Below, piece by piece: positions 34,701 through 44,975 of a stretch of 64,000 nt of DNA. The position numbers and the translations under genes were made by a program. Positions within the stretch are counted from its first letter, which is position 1. Every line of letters begins with the position of its first letter. The notes below the pieces were generated by a model. That model saw nothing but the letters and a program-made list of their open reading frames with translations. It was not told the DNA's origin and did no database searches. The stretch is from positions 62,001 to 126,000 of the forward strand of contig NZ_NIPW01000027.1 in NCBI RefSeq assembly GCF_002196855.1, read 5' to 3'. The stretch is from Haematobacter genomosp. 1 (GTDB lineage: Bacteria; Pseudomonadota; Alphaproteobacteria; Rhodobacterales; Rhodobacteraceae).

Positions 34701-35771
34701 TCAGGCGGCGTAGGATTGCATCACGATCTCAAGGCAGTAATCGGTATCGCCAAGCTGATGGTCCAGCATGACGAGCCGCTTGGCGTAGTGGGAGGCGGCA
34801 TATTCCCATGTCATGGCGATGCCGCCGTGCATCTGCACGGTTTCCTCCGCCACCAGCCTTGCCGCGCGCCCGATCAGGTTCTTGGCCATGGCGGATTTGA
34901 GCCGCGCCTCCGGCCCGTCCAGCGCCGCCGCTGCGGCGATGGTGATGGAGCGCGCCTGCTCGATCTCCGCCAGCAGGTCCACGGTGCGGTGTTGAAGCAC
35001 CTGGAAGCTGCCGATGGTGGTGCCGAACTGACGGCGGGTCTTGAGATAGTCGAGCAGCAGCTCATAGGCGGCGGTCATCGCGCCCACCGCCTCGGCGCAG
35101 AGCGCGACCTGCCCCGCGGCCACCGCCGATGTCAGCGCGGCCCCGGCATCCGCCAGCAGGAGCGTGGCCGGGGTATCGTCGAGCAGCAGTTCCGCCGCAC
35201 CGCCGCCATCCATCATCCCGTAAGAGATGACGTTCACATCCGCCGCCGCGGCGCTGAACACCGCAGGCTTCCCGTCAAGCAGCGCAACGATCAGCAGCAC
35301 GTCCGCCACCTGTCCGCCATAGACGGCGGACTTGCGCCCCGACAGGCGATACCCCTCCCCCTGCTTCCGCGCCGTGGTGGCGGTTCCGGCAAGGCCATAG
35401 GGCGCGTCGATCTCCGACAGGCCGACGGCGTAGCGGAGGGAACCGTCCACCAGCCCGGACTGATCCGCTCCGGCAACCGAGAGCAGGCGGCTCGCCAGCA
35501 GGGTGCCGAGGAGCGGCTCGGGGCAGAGGTGGCGGCCGAGCGCCTCGAACACCACGGTGATGTCGAAGCCCGTGCCGCCGAAGCCGCCATCCTTCTCCGT
35601 CGCGAGCGCGCCGGGAATGCCGAGCTCCGCCATCTCCCCCCAGCGTTTGGGGTCGCTGAACGGCGCCTCATAGGCGATGCGGTTGCGGTCCTTCAGGCTG
35701 TAGCGGTCGGCCAGATAGCGGTTCAGGCTTTCCGACAGCATCTGCCTGTCTTCGGTCAGATCGAAATTCAT
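34701..35771 (-). CDS. acyl-CoA dehydrogenase, small subunit (pimD-like)
   Basis: The 356-residue flavoprotein starts MNFDLTEDRQMLSESLNRYLADRYSL, as in the small subunit of two-component acyl-CoA dehydrogenases such as PimD. It has the middle beta domain and the C-terminal four-helix region (LKTRRQFGTTIGSFQVLQHRTVDL; QMHGGIAMTWEYAASHYAKRL). It is shorter than ordinary dehydrogenases and its partner lies 3 bp upstream, so the two likely form a heteromer that oxidises a bulky or dicarboxylic acyl-CoA at the alpha-beta position, passing electrons to ETF. Confidence 0.85.
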   Translation of the reverse strand: MNFDLTEDRQMLSESLNRYLADRYSLKDRNRIAYEAPFSDPKRWGEMAELGIPGALATEKDGGFGGTGFDITVVFEALGRHLCPEPLLGTLLASRLLSVAGADQSGLVDGSLRYAVGLSEIDAPYGLAGTATTARKQGEGYRLSGRKSAVYGGQVADVLLIVALLDGKPAVFSAAAADVNVISYGMMDGGGAAELLLDDTPATLLLADAGAALTSAVAAGQVALCAEAVGAMTAAYELLLDYLKTRRQFGTTIGSFQVLQHRTVDLLAEIEQARSITIAAAAALDGPEARLKSAMAKNLIGRAARLVAEETVQMHGGIAMTWEYAASHYAKRLVMLDHQLGDTDYCLEIVMQSYAA

Positions 35772-35774
35772 CGC

Positions 35775-36962
35775 TCACAGCCCCAGCATGGTCTTGGTCA
35801 GGATGTTCCGCTGGATCTCGTTCGATCCACCGAAGATGGAGGTCTTGCGGTTGTTGAAGTAGATGGCCGCATTGTGTTCCGTGTCCGCCGGGCCGAAGAG
35901 GAGGTTCGTCTCCGTCATCTGGCCCGGGAAGGGCGCGGCCACCGGACCGAGCGCACGGCGTGCGAGGTCGCGCAGTTCCTGGTTCACCTGCGTCCCCTTG
36001 ATCTTGAGGATGGAGGTCTCCGGCCCCGGATGGCCCTGCTTCTGGGCCTGGAAGAGCATGCGGAGGTTGGTGATCTTCATCGCTTCCAGATCGACCTCCA
36101 CCCGCGCGATGCGGGCGGCGAACAGCGGATCCTCGATCAGGGGGCGCCCGTTGCGCTTCATCTGCCGGGCAAGATCCTTCACCTCCACCAGCGCCTGCAT
36201 GGAGGTGCCGACGCCGGCGATGTTGGTCCGCTCATGGGTCAGCAGGAACTTGGCGATGGTCCAGCCCTTGTTCTCCTCTCCCACGAGGTTCGCCACCGGC
36301 ACGCGGACGTTGTCGAAGAACACCTCGTTGACCTCATGGCCGCCTTCGATCAGCCGGATCGGGCGCACCTCGATGCCGGGGGTGTCGATGTCCATGAGCA
36401 GGAAGCTGATCCCCTGCTGGGGCTTGCCCTCCGTCGAGGTGCGCACGAGGCAGAAGATCCTGTCGGCATGCTGGCCGAGGGTGGTCCACGTCTTCTGGCC
36501 GTTGACGACGTAGTGATCGCCCTCCCTGACCGCGCGGGTCTTGAGGCTGGCAAGGTCCGACCCGGCGCCGGGTTCGGAATAGCCCTGCGCCCACCAGACC
36601 TCGCCCGAGGCGATGGAGGGCAGGATCTCCGCCTTCTGGCGGTCGTTGCCGAACTCCTGGATCACCGGGCCGAGCATGTGCGGGCCGAAGGCGACGATCC
36701 GCGGCGTATGGGCGCGGCTGCATTCCACGTCGAACAGGTAGCGCTCAACAGGCGTCCAGCCGGGGCCGCCGTATTCCTTGGGCCAGCTCGTGCAGAGCCA
36801 GCCCTTGCGGCCGAGGATCTCGTGCCACTCCTGATAGATCTCGCGCGGCAGTTCCACGCCCGAGCGGACGGCGGCAGAGATATGCTCCGGCAGATGGGAG
36901 GCAAGGAAATCGCGCACTTCCTGCTGGAAGGCGAGCTCCTCGGGGCTGAAAGACAGGTCCAT
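35775..36962 (-). CDS. acyl-CoA dehydrogenase, large subunit (pimC-like)
   Basis: The 395-residue flavoprotein has the standard three-domain layout: GWLCTSWPKEYGGPGWTPVERYLFDVECSRA, WWAQGYSEPGAGSDLASLKTRAVREGDHYVVNGQKTWTT (flavin region) and the C-terminal FGGSNEIQRNILTKTML. At the position of the MCAD-type base (YEG) there is FGG, so another glutamate, possibly in THERTNIAG, must act. It resembles the large subunit of pimeloyl-CoA dehydrogenase. It lies between thiolase and its small-subunit partner in the operon. Confidence 0.87.
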   Translation of the reverse strand: MDLSFSPEELAFQQEVRDFLASHLPEHISAAVRSGVELPREIYQEWHEILGRKGWLCTSWPKEYGGPGWTPVERYLFDVECSRAHTPRIVAFGPHMLGPVIQEFGNDRQKAEILPSIASGEVWWAQGYSEPGAGSDLASLKTRAVREGDHYVVNGQKTWTTLGQHADRIFCLVRTSTEGKPQQGISFLLMDIDTPGIEVRPIRLIEGGHEVNEVFFDNVRVPVANLVGEENKGWTIAKFLLTHERTNIAGVGTSMQALVEVKDLARQMKRNGRPLIEDPLFAARIARVEVDLEAMKITNLRMLFQAQKQGHPGPETSILKIKGTQVNQELRDLARRALGPVAAPFPGQMTETNLLFGPADTEHNAAIYFNNRKTSIFGGSNEIQRNILTKTMLGL

Positions 36963-36974
36963 GCGATCGCTCCT

Positions 36975-38177
36975 CTACAGCACTTCAAAGAGGCCGGCCG
37001 CGCCCATGCCGCCCCCGACGCACATGGTGCAGACGACGTATTTCGCGCCGCGCCGCTTGCCCTCGATCAGCGCATGGCCAACCATCCGCGCCCCCGACAT
37101 GCCGTAGGGATGGCCGACGGAGATCGCGCCGCCGTTGACGTTGAGCAGATCCTCCGGGATGCCGAGCTTCCGGGCGGAGTAGAGCACTTGGCAGGCGAAG
37201 GCCTCGTTCAGCTCCCACAGGCCGATATCGTCCATGGTCAGGCCATGCGCTTCCAGCAGGCGCGGCACCGCATAGACGGGGCCGATGCCCATCTCGTCGG
37301 GGTTCAGCCCGGCGGCCATCACGCCGACATAGCGGCCCAGCGGTTGCGCGCCGCGCTTCTCCGCCTCCTTGCCCTCCATGATGACGACGGCGGATGCCCC
37401 GTCCGAGAGCTGCGAGGCATTGCCCGCGGTGATGTGGTGGCCTTCCTTGACCTTCAGCCCGTCCTTGAACACCGGCTTCAGCGAGGTGAGGTCATCCAAC
37501 GTGGTGGAGGGGCGGTTGCCCTCGTCCCGCTCCAGCGTCATCTCACGGTAGGAAACCTCCTTCGTCTCCTTGTCCACCACGGCCATGGTGGAGGTCAGGG
37601 GCACGATCTCCTCGTCGAACAGGCCCGCCTGCTGCGCCGCCGCCGTCCGCTGCTGGGAGCGGAGCGCATAGGCGTCCTGATCGTCGCGGCTGATGCCGTA
37701 GCGGTCGGCGACGATCTCCGCCGTCTCCAGCATGGACATGTAGAGTTCCGGCACATGTTCCACGATCCACGGATCGGTGCGCCGGTCCTGCCGCATGTTC
37801 TGATTCTGCACGAGGCTGATGGATTCCACGCCCCCGCCGATGACGATCTCCATCCCGTCATGGACGACCTGCTTGGCGGCGGTGGCAATGGCCATCATGC
37901 CGCTCGCGCATTGCCGGTCCATCGACATCCCCGCGATGGAGGTCGGAAGCCCTGCGCGGATCACCGCCTGACGGCCGATGTTGCCGCCGGTGGAGCCCTG
38001 CTGGATGGCGCAGCCGATCACGCTGTCCTGAATCTCGCCGCCTTCCAGCCCTGCGCGGGAAACCGCGTTCTTCACCGCATGGCCGATCAGCTCCTGCGCC
38101 TGGGTGTTGTTGAACGCGCCCCGGAAGGCCTTGCCGATCGGCGTGCGTGCCGTGGAAACGATGAGCGCCTCGCGCAT
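36975..38177 (-). CDS. acetyl-CoA acyltransferase (thiolase)
   Basis: The 400-residue thiolase has nucleophile Cys90 ([13 protein letters not shown]), the His motif [25 protein letters not shown] and the second cysteine in [13 protein letters not shown]. It cleaves 3-ketoacyl-CoA to acetyl-CoA and a shortened acyl-CoA, the last step of the operon's beta-oxidation. Start [17 protein letters not shown] at 38177 is the family norm; the longer open frame upstream is unrelated sequence from the SDR region. It is of the degradative type, with a full-length loop domain. Confidence 0.93.
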   Translation of the reverse strand: MREALIVSTARTPIGKAFRGAFNNTQAQELIGHAVKNAVSRAGLEGGEIQDSVIGCAIQQGSTGGNIGRQAVIRAGLPTSIAGMSMDRQCASGMMAIATAAKQVVHDGMEIVIGGGVESISLVQNQNMRQDRRTDPWIVEHVPELYMSMLETAEIVADRYGISRDDQDAYALRSQQRTAAAQQAGLFDEEIVPLTSTMAVVDKETKEVSYREMTLERDEGNRPSTTLDDLTSLKPVFKDGLKVKEGHHITAGNASQLSDGASAVVIMEGKEAEKRGAQPLGRYVGVMAAGLNPDEMGIGPVYAVPRLLEAHGLTMDDIGLWELNEAFACQVLYSARKLGIPEDLLNVNGGAISVGHPYGMSGARMVGHALIEGKRRGAKYVVCTMCVGGGMGAAGLFEVL

Positions 38178-38206
38178 TGTCTTCTCCCCTGTATCCTGTG
38201 ATGCCG

Positions 38207-38986
38207 TCAGGCGCTTTTCGCGCGCGGACTGAACTGACGGTTGAGTTTGCGCATACCGCCGATCCAGCGGTCGTAATCTTCGGTCTTGCGGCGCATGTAG
38301 CCCAGCACCTCCGGGTGCGGCAGGGCGAGGAAATGCCCCTCCGCCACGGCCTTGAGCGCGACTGCGGCAGCCTCCGCGGGCTCCAGCATGCCGTCGATGC
38401 TGGCCACGCCCATTTCCCGCCCCGCCGTCATCGCCGTGCGAACGGCCTGCGGGCACAGGATGGTGACGCCGATCCCGTCGTCGCCATAGGTGAGCGCCAG
38501 CCACTCGGCGAGGCCGACCGCCGCGTGTTTCGTCACCCCGTAGGGCATCGAGCCCACCTGGTTGAGCAGCCCCGCGGCGGAAGCGGTGATGAGGAAATGT
38601 CCCGCCCCCCGCGCCCGCATCAGCGGCAGGAGAACGCGGGCCGTGCGAACATGAGCCATGACGTTCACGTCCCACATGCGCTGCCAGACCTCGTCGGGCA
38701 GCTCCTCGCCGCCGCGCGCCATGATGCCTGCATTGCCGCAGAACAGCGCGATGGGGCCGATGTCGCGCTCCGTCTCCGTGACGAGGCGGCGGATATCGGC
38801 ATCGCTGGCCATGTCCACCGTCATCGCGGTTCCGCCGATGGCCTGCGCCGTCTGGCGCGCGCCCTCCGCATCGATATCGGCGCAGACGACATGGGCCGCC
38901 CCGGCCTCGGCCAGCGCGAGGGCCAGCGCCCGGCCGATCCCCCCCGCCGCGCCGGTGACGACGACGACCTTACCCTGAACGTCCAT
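38207..38986 (-). CDS. short-chain dehydrogenase/reductase
   Basis: The 259-residue SDR has [22 protein letters not shown] (NAG), [29 protein letters not shown] (Ser and YxxxK) and no clear C-terminal membrane part. The C-terminus, [29 protein letters not shown], matches SDRs often found in CoA-ester operons. It may oxidise a 3-hydroxyacyl or a side-chain alcohol. It is 29 bp upstream of thiolase and 2 bp after another SDR. Confidence 0.88.
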   Translation of the reverse strand: MDVQGKVVVVTGAAGGIGRALALALAEAGAAHVVCADIDAEGARQTAQAIGGTAMTVDMASDADIRRLVTETERDIGPIALFCGNAGIMARGGEELPDEVWQRMWDVNVMAHVRTARVLLPLMRARGAGHFLITASAAGLLNQVGSMPYGVTKHAAVGLAEWLALTYGDDGIGVTILCPQAVRTAMTAGREMGVASIDGMLEPAEAAAVALKAVAEGHFLALPHPEVLGYMRRKTEDYDRWIGGMRKLNRQFSPRAKSA

Positions 38987-38988
38987 GC

Positions 38989-39780
38989 TCAACTCCACAT
39001 GTTGGTGCCGCCGCAGAGCGTCAGCGCCTGCCCGGTCATGTAGCTGCTGGCGTCGGAGGCGAGGAACACCGCCACCCCCGCGAAATCTTCCGGCTGGCCG
39101 AAGCGGCGGAGCGGCACCTGCGTGCGTGCGCGCTCCTCCCCCGCCTCGCTGTCCCAGAGGGCGCGGGCGAACTCCGTCTTGACCACGCCGGGGCAGATCG
39201 CGTTCGCGCGGATGCCCTGCGGCCCGTATTCGAGCGCGAGGTTCCGCACCAGCCCGATCAGCGCCAGCTTGGACATCCCGTAGGTGCCAAGGGTCGGCGA
39301 CGGCTTCAACGCCCCCACGCTGGCCGTGAAGATCATGGAGCCGGACCCCTTGGCGGCCATATCGGGCGCCACGAGCCGCGCCAGCCACAGGTTCGACTGG
39401 ACGTTGGTCTGCATGATCTTGTTGTAGGCCTCATCGGGGATTTCCCCGATCGGGCCGTAATGCGGGTTCACCCCGGCATTGCCGATCACGATGTCGATCG
39501 GTCCGGCGAGCCGGTGGGTTTCCTCCACCAGCCGCTCCAGATCCTCCTTGCGCCCGGCATTGGCGGCGACGGCGTAAACCCGCGTCTCGCCGATGGCGGC
39601 GTTGATCTCCGCCGCCGCCTCATCCAGTTGCTCCTGCTTGCGGGCGGAGATGACGACCGTCGCCCCCTGCCGCGCCAGCGCCTCCGCCATCTGCCGCCCC
39701 ATCCCGCGGGAGGCGCCGGTCAGCAGCGCCACCTTGCCGGTCAGGTCGAACAGGGCCCGTTCCATCTGCTGGTCCTTCAT
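38989..39780 (-). CDS. short-chain dehydrogenase/reductase
   Basis: The 263-residue SDR has LLTGASRGMGRQMAEALA, IGNAGVNPHYGPIG, SVGALKPSPTLGTYGMSKLALIGLVRNLALEYG (Ser, Tyr, Lys) and the end FLASDASSYMTGQALTLCGGTNMW. Such SDRs reduce or oxidise secondary alcohols with NAD(P). It overlaps neither side but is separated by 1-2 bp from the ACAD and SDR genes, so it is co-translated in the operon. Its relation to the adjacent SDR is only about family level, so they likely act on different intermediates. Confidence 0.88.
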   Translation of the reverse strand: MKDQQMERALFDLTGKVALLTGASRGMGRQMAEALARQGATVVISARKQEQLDEAAAEINAAIGETRVYAVAANAGRKEDLERLVEETHRLAGPIDIVIGNAGVNPHYGPIGEIPDEAYNKIMQTNVQSNLWLARLVAPDMAAKGSGSMIFTASVGALKPSPTLGTYGMSKLALIGLVRNLALEYGPQGIRANAICPGVVKTEFARALWDSEAGEERARTQVPLRRFGQPEDFAGVAVFLASDASSYMTGQALTLCGGTNMWS

Positions 39781-39781
39781 C

Positions 39782-41119
39782 TCACGGCCCTTCGAACATG
39801 CCACCGGCGCGGCGGCTGGCAGCGGCGGCGCGGCGCGCATTGGACTCCTCGAACGCCTTGCGCTCGGCGCGGGCGACGACGGCGTGGTGTACCTCGTCCG
39901 GCCCGTCCGCGAGGCGGAGCGTGCGCTGCTTCATGTACATCTCCGGCAGGTCGGTCCACTGGCTCACGCCGGTCGCGCCATGAACCTGCATCGCATCGTC
40001 GATGATCTTGCAGCAGCGCTCCGGCACCATCGCCTTGGCCATGGAGACCCAGATGCGCGCCTCCTTGTTGCCCAGCACATCCATCGCGCGGGCCGCCTTC
40101 AGCACCATGAGCCGCATGGCCTCGATCTCGATACGGGAGCGGCTGATCGTCTCCATGTTCTTGCCGAGGTCGATGATCCGCTTGCCGAACGCCTCCCGCG
40201 AGAGGCCGCGCGCGATCATCAGGTCGAGCGCCTTCTCCGCGGCACCGATGGAGCGCATGCAGTGGTGGATACGGCCCGGCCCGAGGCGAAGCTGGCTGAT
40301 CTCGAAGCCGCGCCCCTCACCCCAGAGGATGTTCTCCTCCGGCACCCGCACATCGGTGAAGCGCAGGTGCATGTGGCCATGCGGCGCGTCATCGTGACCA
40401 AAGACATTCATCGGCCCGAGGATTTCCACGCCGGGCGTGTCCATGGGAACGAGGATCTGGCTCTGCTGGCGGAAGGTTTCGGCATCGGGAGAGGTCTTGA
40501 CCATGACGATCATGATCTTGCACCGCGGATCGCCGGCGCCGGAGATATAGTATTTCTCGCCGTTCATCACCCATTCGCCGTTTTCCAGCACGGCGCGCAT
40601 GGACACGTTGCGGGCGTCCGACGAGGCGACATCCGGCTCGGTCATGGCAAAGGCGGAGCGGATCTCGCCGGCCAGAAGCGGCTTCAGCCAGCGTTCCTTC
40701 TGCGCGGGCGTGCCTACACGCTCCAGCACTTCCATGTTGCCGGTATCGGGCGCCGAGCAGTTCAGCGACTGGGAGGCGAGCGGGTTCTTGCCCAGTTCGA
40801 AGGCGATATAGGCGTAGTCGAGGTTCGACAGGCCCTCGCCCGTCTCGGCATCCGGCAGGAAGAAGTTCCACAGGCCCGCCGTCTTCGCCTTCGCCTTCAG
40901 ATCGGCGAGGATCTCGAGCTGCCCCGGCGCGTAGGAGAACCGCTCCGCGCGGGTCCGGCCCAGACGCTCGTATTCCTCATAGGCCGGATCGCAGTTGGTG
41001 CGGATATGCTCCACCACGCGGGCCAGCAGGGGGCGCGCGCCTTCCGACATGCCGAGGTTGTTCAGCATGTCTTCCGATGCAGCGCCGGCAGCCTTTTTCT
41101 TCGTGTCGATCGCGTTCAT
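39782..41119 (-). CDS. ACAD11/ACAD10-like acyl-CoA dehydrogenase
   Basis: The 445-residue protein differs from the two dehydrogenases downstream. Its sequence closely resembles the C-terminal half of human ACAD11: NCSAPDTGNMEVLERVGT, SAFAMTEPDVASSDARN, ISGAGDPRCKIMIVM, GRGFEISQLRLGPGRIHHCMR and LRLADGPDEVHH. In animals this domain acts with an attached kinase on 4-hydroxyacyl-CoA. Here the matching kinase is a separate gene at 45354. The start ATG at 41119 overlaps the enoyl-CoA hydratase stop by 4 bases; the TTG upstream is not used in this call. Confidence 0.9.
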   Translation of the reverse strand: MNAIDTKKKAAGAASEDMLNNLGMSEGARPLLARVVEHIRTNCDPAYEEYERLGRTRAERFSYAPGQLEILADLKAKAKTAGLWNFFLPDAETGEGLSNLDYAYIAFELGKNPLASQSLNCSAPDTGNMEVLERVGTPAQKERWLKPLLAGEIRSAFAMTEPDVASSDARNVSMRAVLENGEWVMNGEKYYISGAGDPRCKIMIVMVKTSPDAETFRQQSQILVPMDTPGVEILGPMNVFGHDDAPHGHMHLRFTDVRVPEENILWGEGRGFEISQLRLGPGRIHHCMRSIGAAEKALDLMIARGLSREAFGKRIIDLGKNMETISRSRIEIEAMRLMVLKAARAMDVLGNKEARIWVSMAKAMVPERCCKIIDDAMQVHGATGVSQWTDLPEMYMKQRTLRLADGPDEVHHAVVARAERKAFEESNARRAAAASRRAGGMFEGP

Positions 41120-41892
41120 CTGTTCACCCAATTCGGTTTGCGTTTCTCGACGAAGGCGGTGACGCCTTCACGGAAGTCTTCGGTTTCGCGCAGGTCGGAC
41201 ATCACCTGACGGCTGTAACGGAGGCTGGTCTGAAGGTTGTCCATGTCGTCCATCGCCCGGAGCACGCGGAGCGAGGCCCGGATGGACGAGGGGGAAACGG
41301 CGGCGATCTCTCCCGCCACTTCCATCGCCCGATCCATCAGGCGTTCGGGGGCCACGACCTCGTTGACGAAGCCCATGCGCGCGCCTTCTTCGGCACCGAC
41401 CTGACGGCCGGTCAGGAACATCTCCACCGCCTGCTTGCGCGGGATCTCGCGGCTCAGCCGTTGGATGCCGCCCGCCGCGGCGAAGAAGCCCACCTTCACC
41501 TCCGGCAGCGCGAAACGGGCCTTCTCGGACGCGATGATCACATCGCAAGCCAGCGCCGTTTCGAACCCGCCGCCCATGGCAAAGCCGTTTACCGCCGCGA
41601 CGATGGGTTTCAGCCGGTCGATGCGGGAGGAGAGACCCGAGAAACCGGTCTCCGGCCCCTTCATGTTGCCGCCCTGCGCGGTGTATTTCAGGTCATTGCC
41701 CGCGCAGAAGGCCTTGTCGCCCGCCCCGGTCAGCACGGCGACCCAGAGCTCCGGGTCCGCCTCGAACGCGTCCCAGATGCGCGACATCTCATGGTGCATC
41801 GGCGCATGGACGGCGTTGTACACGTCCGGCCGGTTCATCGTGACGACGAGAATATTCCCTTCCCGCCGCGTTGTCGTGAATTCGAGGTCCAT
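41116..41892 (-). CDS. enoyl-CoA hydratase/isomerase family protein
   Basis: The 258-residue crotonase-fold protein has the oxyanion-hole segments AFCAGNDLKYTAQ and AVNGFAMGGGFETALACDVIIASEKARFALPEVKVGF, with a catalytic-region glutamate in GGGFE. It hydrates the 2-enoyl-CoA formed by the dehydrogenases. It overlaps the 3-hydroxyacyl-CoA dehydrogenase by one base and the ACAD11-like gene by 4 bases. Its C-terminus ends KPNWVNR, typical for FadB-unlinked hydratases. Confidence 0.92.
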   Translation of the reverse strand: MDLEFTTTRREGNILVVTMNRPDVYNAVHAPMHHEMSRIWDAFEADPELWVAVLTGAGDKAFCAGNDLKYTAQGGNMKGPETGFSGLSSRIDRLKPIVAAVNGFAMGGGFETALACDVIIASEKARFALPEVKVGFFAAAGGIQRLSREIPRKQAVEMFLTGRQVGAEEGARMGFVNEVVAPERLMDRAMEVAGEIAAVSPSSIRASLRVLRAMDDMDNLQTSLRYSRQVMSDLRETEDFREGVTAFVEKRKPNWVNR

Positions 41893-43196
41893 CAGCCCCT
41901 CCCCCCCGTTTTGAGACCGCCGAGGTCGAGGTCCAGGAAACGCCCGCCCTCCGCCGCCAGCCGCCGCAGCGATTCCGCCGGGGCAAAGGCCGGATCGTCG
42001 GCGCCCAGTGCCTCCATCCGGGCGAGGATCCGTGTCGCGCCCACCTGATCGGCCCAGTACATCGGCCCGCCCTTCGACGCCGGGAAGCCGTAGCCGTTCA
42101 GCCAGACCACATCGACGTCGGACGGACGTTGCGCCTTGTTTTCCTCAAGGATCTTCACCGCCTCGTTGACCATCGGAGCCATCAGCATCTCCACGATCTC
42201 CTCCGGCGGAAGCGTGGCCGGCGCGGCGCCGGTGATCTCGTGGATGATGGCCGCGGCTTCCGCCGACGGGCTCCCGTTGCGCGCGGCGTCATAATCGTAG
42301 AAGCCGCCGCCCGTCTTCTGCCCGCGCCGCCCCTTTTCGCACAGCGCGTCGCGGATGGGGTTCGCGGTCTTGGCGCCCTTGGACCAGCCGATGTCCAGCC
42401 CGGCAAGGTCCGACATCTGGTAGGGCCCCATCTTGAAGCCGAAGCCGGTGATGGCCGCGTCGATGTCCCAAGGCATCAGGCCCCGGTAGAGCAGCTTGTT
42501 GGCCTGCTCCCGCCGCGCCGCCAGCATCCGGTTCCCCACGAAGCCGTAGCACACGCCGACAAGCACCGGCACCTTGCCGATACGGCCCGCCAGATCCATG
42601 GAGGTCGCGACAACATCGTCCGCCGTCTGATCCGCCCTGACGATCTCCAGCAGTTTCATGACGTTGGCGGGGGAGAAGAAGTGCAGCCCGATCACATCCC
42701 GGGGCCGGGACGTGGCGGAGGCGATCTCATCGACATCCAGCGCGGAGGTATTGGTGGCGAGAATCGCGCCCGGCCTGGCAATGGCATCCAGACGGGCGAA
42801 GATCTGCTTCTTCAGGTCCATGTTCTCGAACACGGCCTCGATGATGAGGTCGCAGTCGGCCAGCGCCTCAAGGTCCAGCGCCGGGGTGATGCGCGCCATC
42901 CGCGCCTCGACTTCCGCTTGCGGGAAGCGGCCCTTGTCGGCGCTGTTCTGGTAGTTCTTGCGGACCAGCGCGATGCCCCGGTCCAGCGCCTCCTGCGCCG
43001 TTTCCACGATGGTGACGGGGATGCCGGCGGTGGCGAAGTTCATCGCGATGCCGCCGCCCATCGTGCCCGCCCCGATGATACCCACGCGGCGGATCGGCCG
43101 GAGGGGGGTTGCCGGGTCCAGCCCTTCGACCACCGCTGCCTCGCGGGTGGCGCGGGCCACGTAGCTTTCGACATCCGTCAGGGTGGGTCTGTCCAT
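41892..43196 (-). CDS. 3-hydroxyacyl-CoA dehydrogenase
   Basis: The 434-residue protein has the NAD domain [62 protein letters not shown] and two helical C-terminal domains ([30 protein letters not shown]), as in the dehydrogenase half of FadB, FadJ or PimF. Unlike them it lacks the N-terminal hydratase domain; the hydratase is the next gene. It oxidises L-3-hydroxyacyl-CoA to the ketone. Confidence 0.92.
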   Translation of the reverse strand: MDRPTLTDVESYVARATREAAVVEGLDPATPLRPIRRVGIIGAGTMGGGIAMNFATAGIPVTIVETAQEALDRGIALVRKNYQNSADKGRFPQAEVEARMARITPALDLEALADCDLIIEAVFENMDLKKQIFARLDAIARPGAILATNTSALDVDEIASATSRPRDVIGLHFFSPANVMKLLEIVRADQTADDVVATSMDLAGRIGKVPVLVGVCYGFVGNRMLAARREQANKLLYRGLMPWDIDAAITGFGFKMGPYQMSDLAGLDIGWSKGAKTANPIRDALCEKGRRGQKTGGGFYDYDAARNGSPSAEAAAIIHEITGAAPATLPPEEIVEMLMAPMVNEAVKILEENKAQRPSDVDVVWLNGYGFPASKGGPMYWADQVGATRILARMEALGADDPAFAPAESLRRLAAEGGRFLDLDLGGLKTGGRG

Positions 43197-43209
43197 TGTC
43201 CTGCCTTTC

Positions 43210-44895
43210 TCAGCGAGCGCCGTCGGCCTGCAACGACAGGCAGTGGCGCTGGATTACCTTGCGATCGATCTTTTCCGTGGCGCCGCGCGGCAGGGGCGCA
43301 TCCAGCACCCAGAGCCGTTCGGGCTGTTTGAACCGTGCGACGAGCGGGCCGAGAAACCCGGCCAGCTCCTCCACCGTCAGCGTGGTGCCGGGCAGCAGAT
43401 GCACCGCTGCGCCCACCGTCTCTCCCAGCCTGGGATGGGGGACGGCAAAGACGCAGGCATCCTCCACCGCGGGGTGTTCGTAGATCGCGTTTTCCACCTC
43501 GGCGCAGGCGATATTCTCGCCGCCCCGCACGATCATGTTCTTCTTGCGGCCACAGAACTGGATGAACCCCTCCGGCCCCACGCGCGCGAGATCTCCGGTG
43601 AGCAGCCAGCCGTCGCGGAGCGCGGCCGCCGTGGCAGCGGCATCGTTCAGATAGCCGGGGGTCACGGCGGGGCTGCGGATCAGCAGCTCTCCCATCTCGC
43701 CCGGCGCCACGTCCTGTCCGGCGTCATCGACGATCCGCATCTCCTGAACGGGGGGGGCCAGCCTCCCCGCCGCATCCGGGTATTCGAGATATTCCGGACC
43801 GGAAAGGTTGATCCCCAGCGCGCATGTTTCCGTCATGCCCCAGCCGATGGCGATGGTCGTCGCCGGAAAGACGCGGTGCAGATCCTCCACCTGCGCGGCA
43901 GGCCGCTTGTCCCCCCCGCCGGTGATGTTCTCGAGCGACGGCAGCGTCAGCCCGCGCCGCTCCACGGTCTCGGCCAGATCGGCGGATTGCGTGGGCACGC
44001 CGCTGATGCGGGTGATGCCCTCGGCCCGGATCAGCTCCACGGCCTCATCGGCATTCCAGCGGGGCATGAGCACGATCTTCGCCCCCATCTGCAACCCCTG
44101 GAAAAAGTTCGCGTAAAGCGCGGTGACATGGAACAGCGGCGAGATGATGAGCCAGGCGGGCATCGCCGGGGCACGGGCGGGAACGGCAAGCTCCGGCGCC
44201 ATGACCCGAAGCAGATACCAGCTCCAGATGGCCGAGATGACGTTGCGATGCGTCTGGATCACGCCCTTCGGCACACCCGAGGAGCCGGAGGAATACATCA
44301 CCGCGAACTCCGCCTCCGGCGCGATCTCCACCTCCGGCCAGACCGGATCGCAGGCGCGCATCTGTTCATAGCGGGAGGTGTCGGGCGCATCGTGGATACC
44401 GATGAGCGTCAGCCCCTCGGGAAGCACCGGGGCAAGCCGCGCGAAGCGGTCGGCATCCGCAAAGACAAGCCGCGCTCCGCAGTCGTTGAGGGCGCGGAGC
44501 AGTTCCGCCCCGCTTCCCCACGCATTCAGCGGCACGACGCTGGCCCCCGTCGCGGTAATCGCAAGAACCAGCAGAATCATCTCCGCATGGTTGCGCGAAC
44601 CGATGGCAACCCGGTCGCCCGGCCCTATCCCGTGGTGGCTGATGAGAGCATGGGCGAGAGCTGCGACATCGCGGCGGACTTCTCCATAGGTCCAGCGGCG
44701 GTTGCCCGCGACCAGCATCTCGCGCCCCGCATAGGCCTCCTCCGCCTGTTCGAACAGCGCGCGGACATTCGGGGGAGCATTGGCAAAGACCGTGTAATCC
44801 GTGCCATTGATCTGTTTCCGCTCCACCGCGAAACGGCTGTCCTCGCGGATCAGACGGGCGGCGACAGAGGCATGGCTCGGCAAGGCTTCGGTCAT
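43210..44895 (-). CDS. acyl-CoA ligase (AMP-binding), first gene of operon A
   Basis: The 561-residue ligase has AMP-binding motif MYSSGSSGVPKGVIQTHRN, IGWGMTETCALGI, TGDLARVGPEGFIQFCGRKKNMIVRGGENI and a C-terminal lysine region PLPRGATEKIDRKVIQRH. It activates a carboxylic acid to its CoA ester for the downstream oxidation steps. Start MTEALPSH at 44895 follows GGGAGGATGAG. It heads a ten-gene operon reaching 33227. The operator-like palindrome at 44976 lies 81 bases upstream, which suggests repression by the local TetR protein. Confidence 0.92.
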   Translation of the reverse strand: MTEALPSHASVAARLIREDSRFAVERKQINGTDYTVFANAPPNVRALFEQAEEAYAGREMLVAGNRRWTYGEVRRDVAALAHALISHHGIGPGDRVAIGSRNHAEMILLVLAITATGASVVPLNAWGSGAELLRALNDCGARLVFADADRFARLAPVLPEGLTLIGIHDAPDTSRYEQMRACDPVWPEVEIAPEAEFAVMYSSGSSGVPKGVIQTHRNVISAIWSWYLLRVMAPELAVPARAPAMPAWLIISPLFHVTALYANFFQGLQMGAKIVLMPRWNADEAVELIRAEGITRISGVPTQSADLAETVERRGLTLPSLENITGGGDKRPAAQVEDLHRVFPATTIAIGWGMTETCALGINLSGPEYLEYPDAAGRLAPPVQEMRIVDDAGQDVAPGEMGELLIRSPAVTPGYLNDAAATAAALRDGWLLTGDLARVGPEGFIQFCGRKKNMIVRGGENIACAEVENAIYEHPAVEDACVFAVPHPRLGETVGAAVHLLPGTTLTVEELAGFLGPLVARFKQPERLWVLDAPLPRGATEKIDRKVIQRHCLSLQADGAR

Positions 44896-44975
44896 CTCAT
44901 CCTCCCAGGGCAGTGGCTCAGGGACCTGATCCGGCATCCGCTCCCTCCCCGGAGCGCATGGATGCGGGACACGTT

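Noticed and set aside
34590-38201. 1203-residue plus-strand open frame over the dehydrogenase and thiolase genes
   Set aside because: It is antisense to three well-supported genes, has low-complexity His/Asp/Arg-rich composition and no family motif. GC-rich third positions create such shadows.
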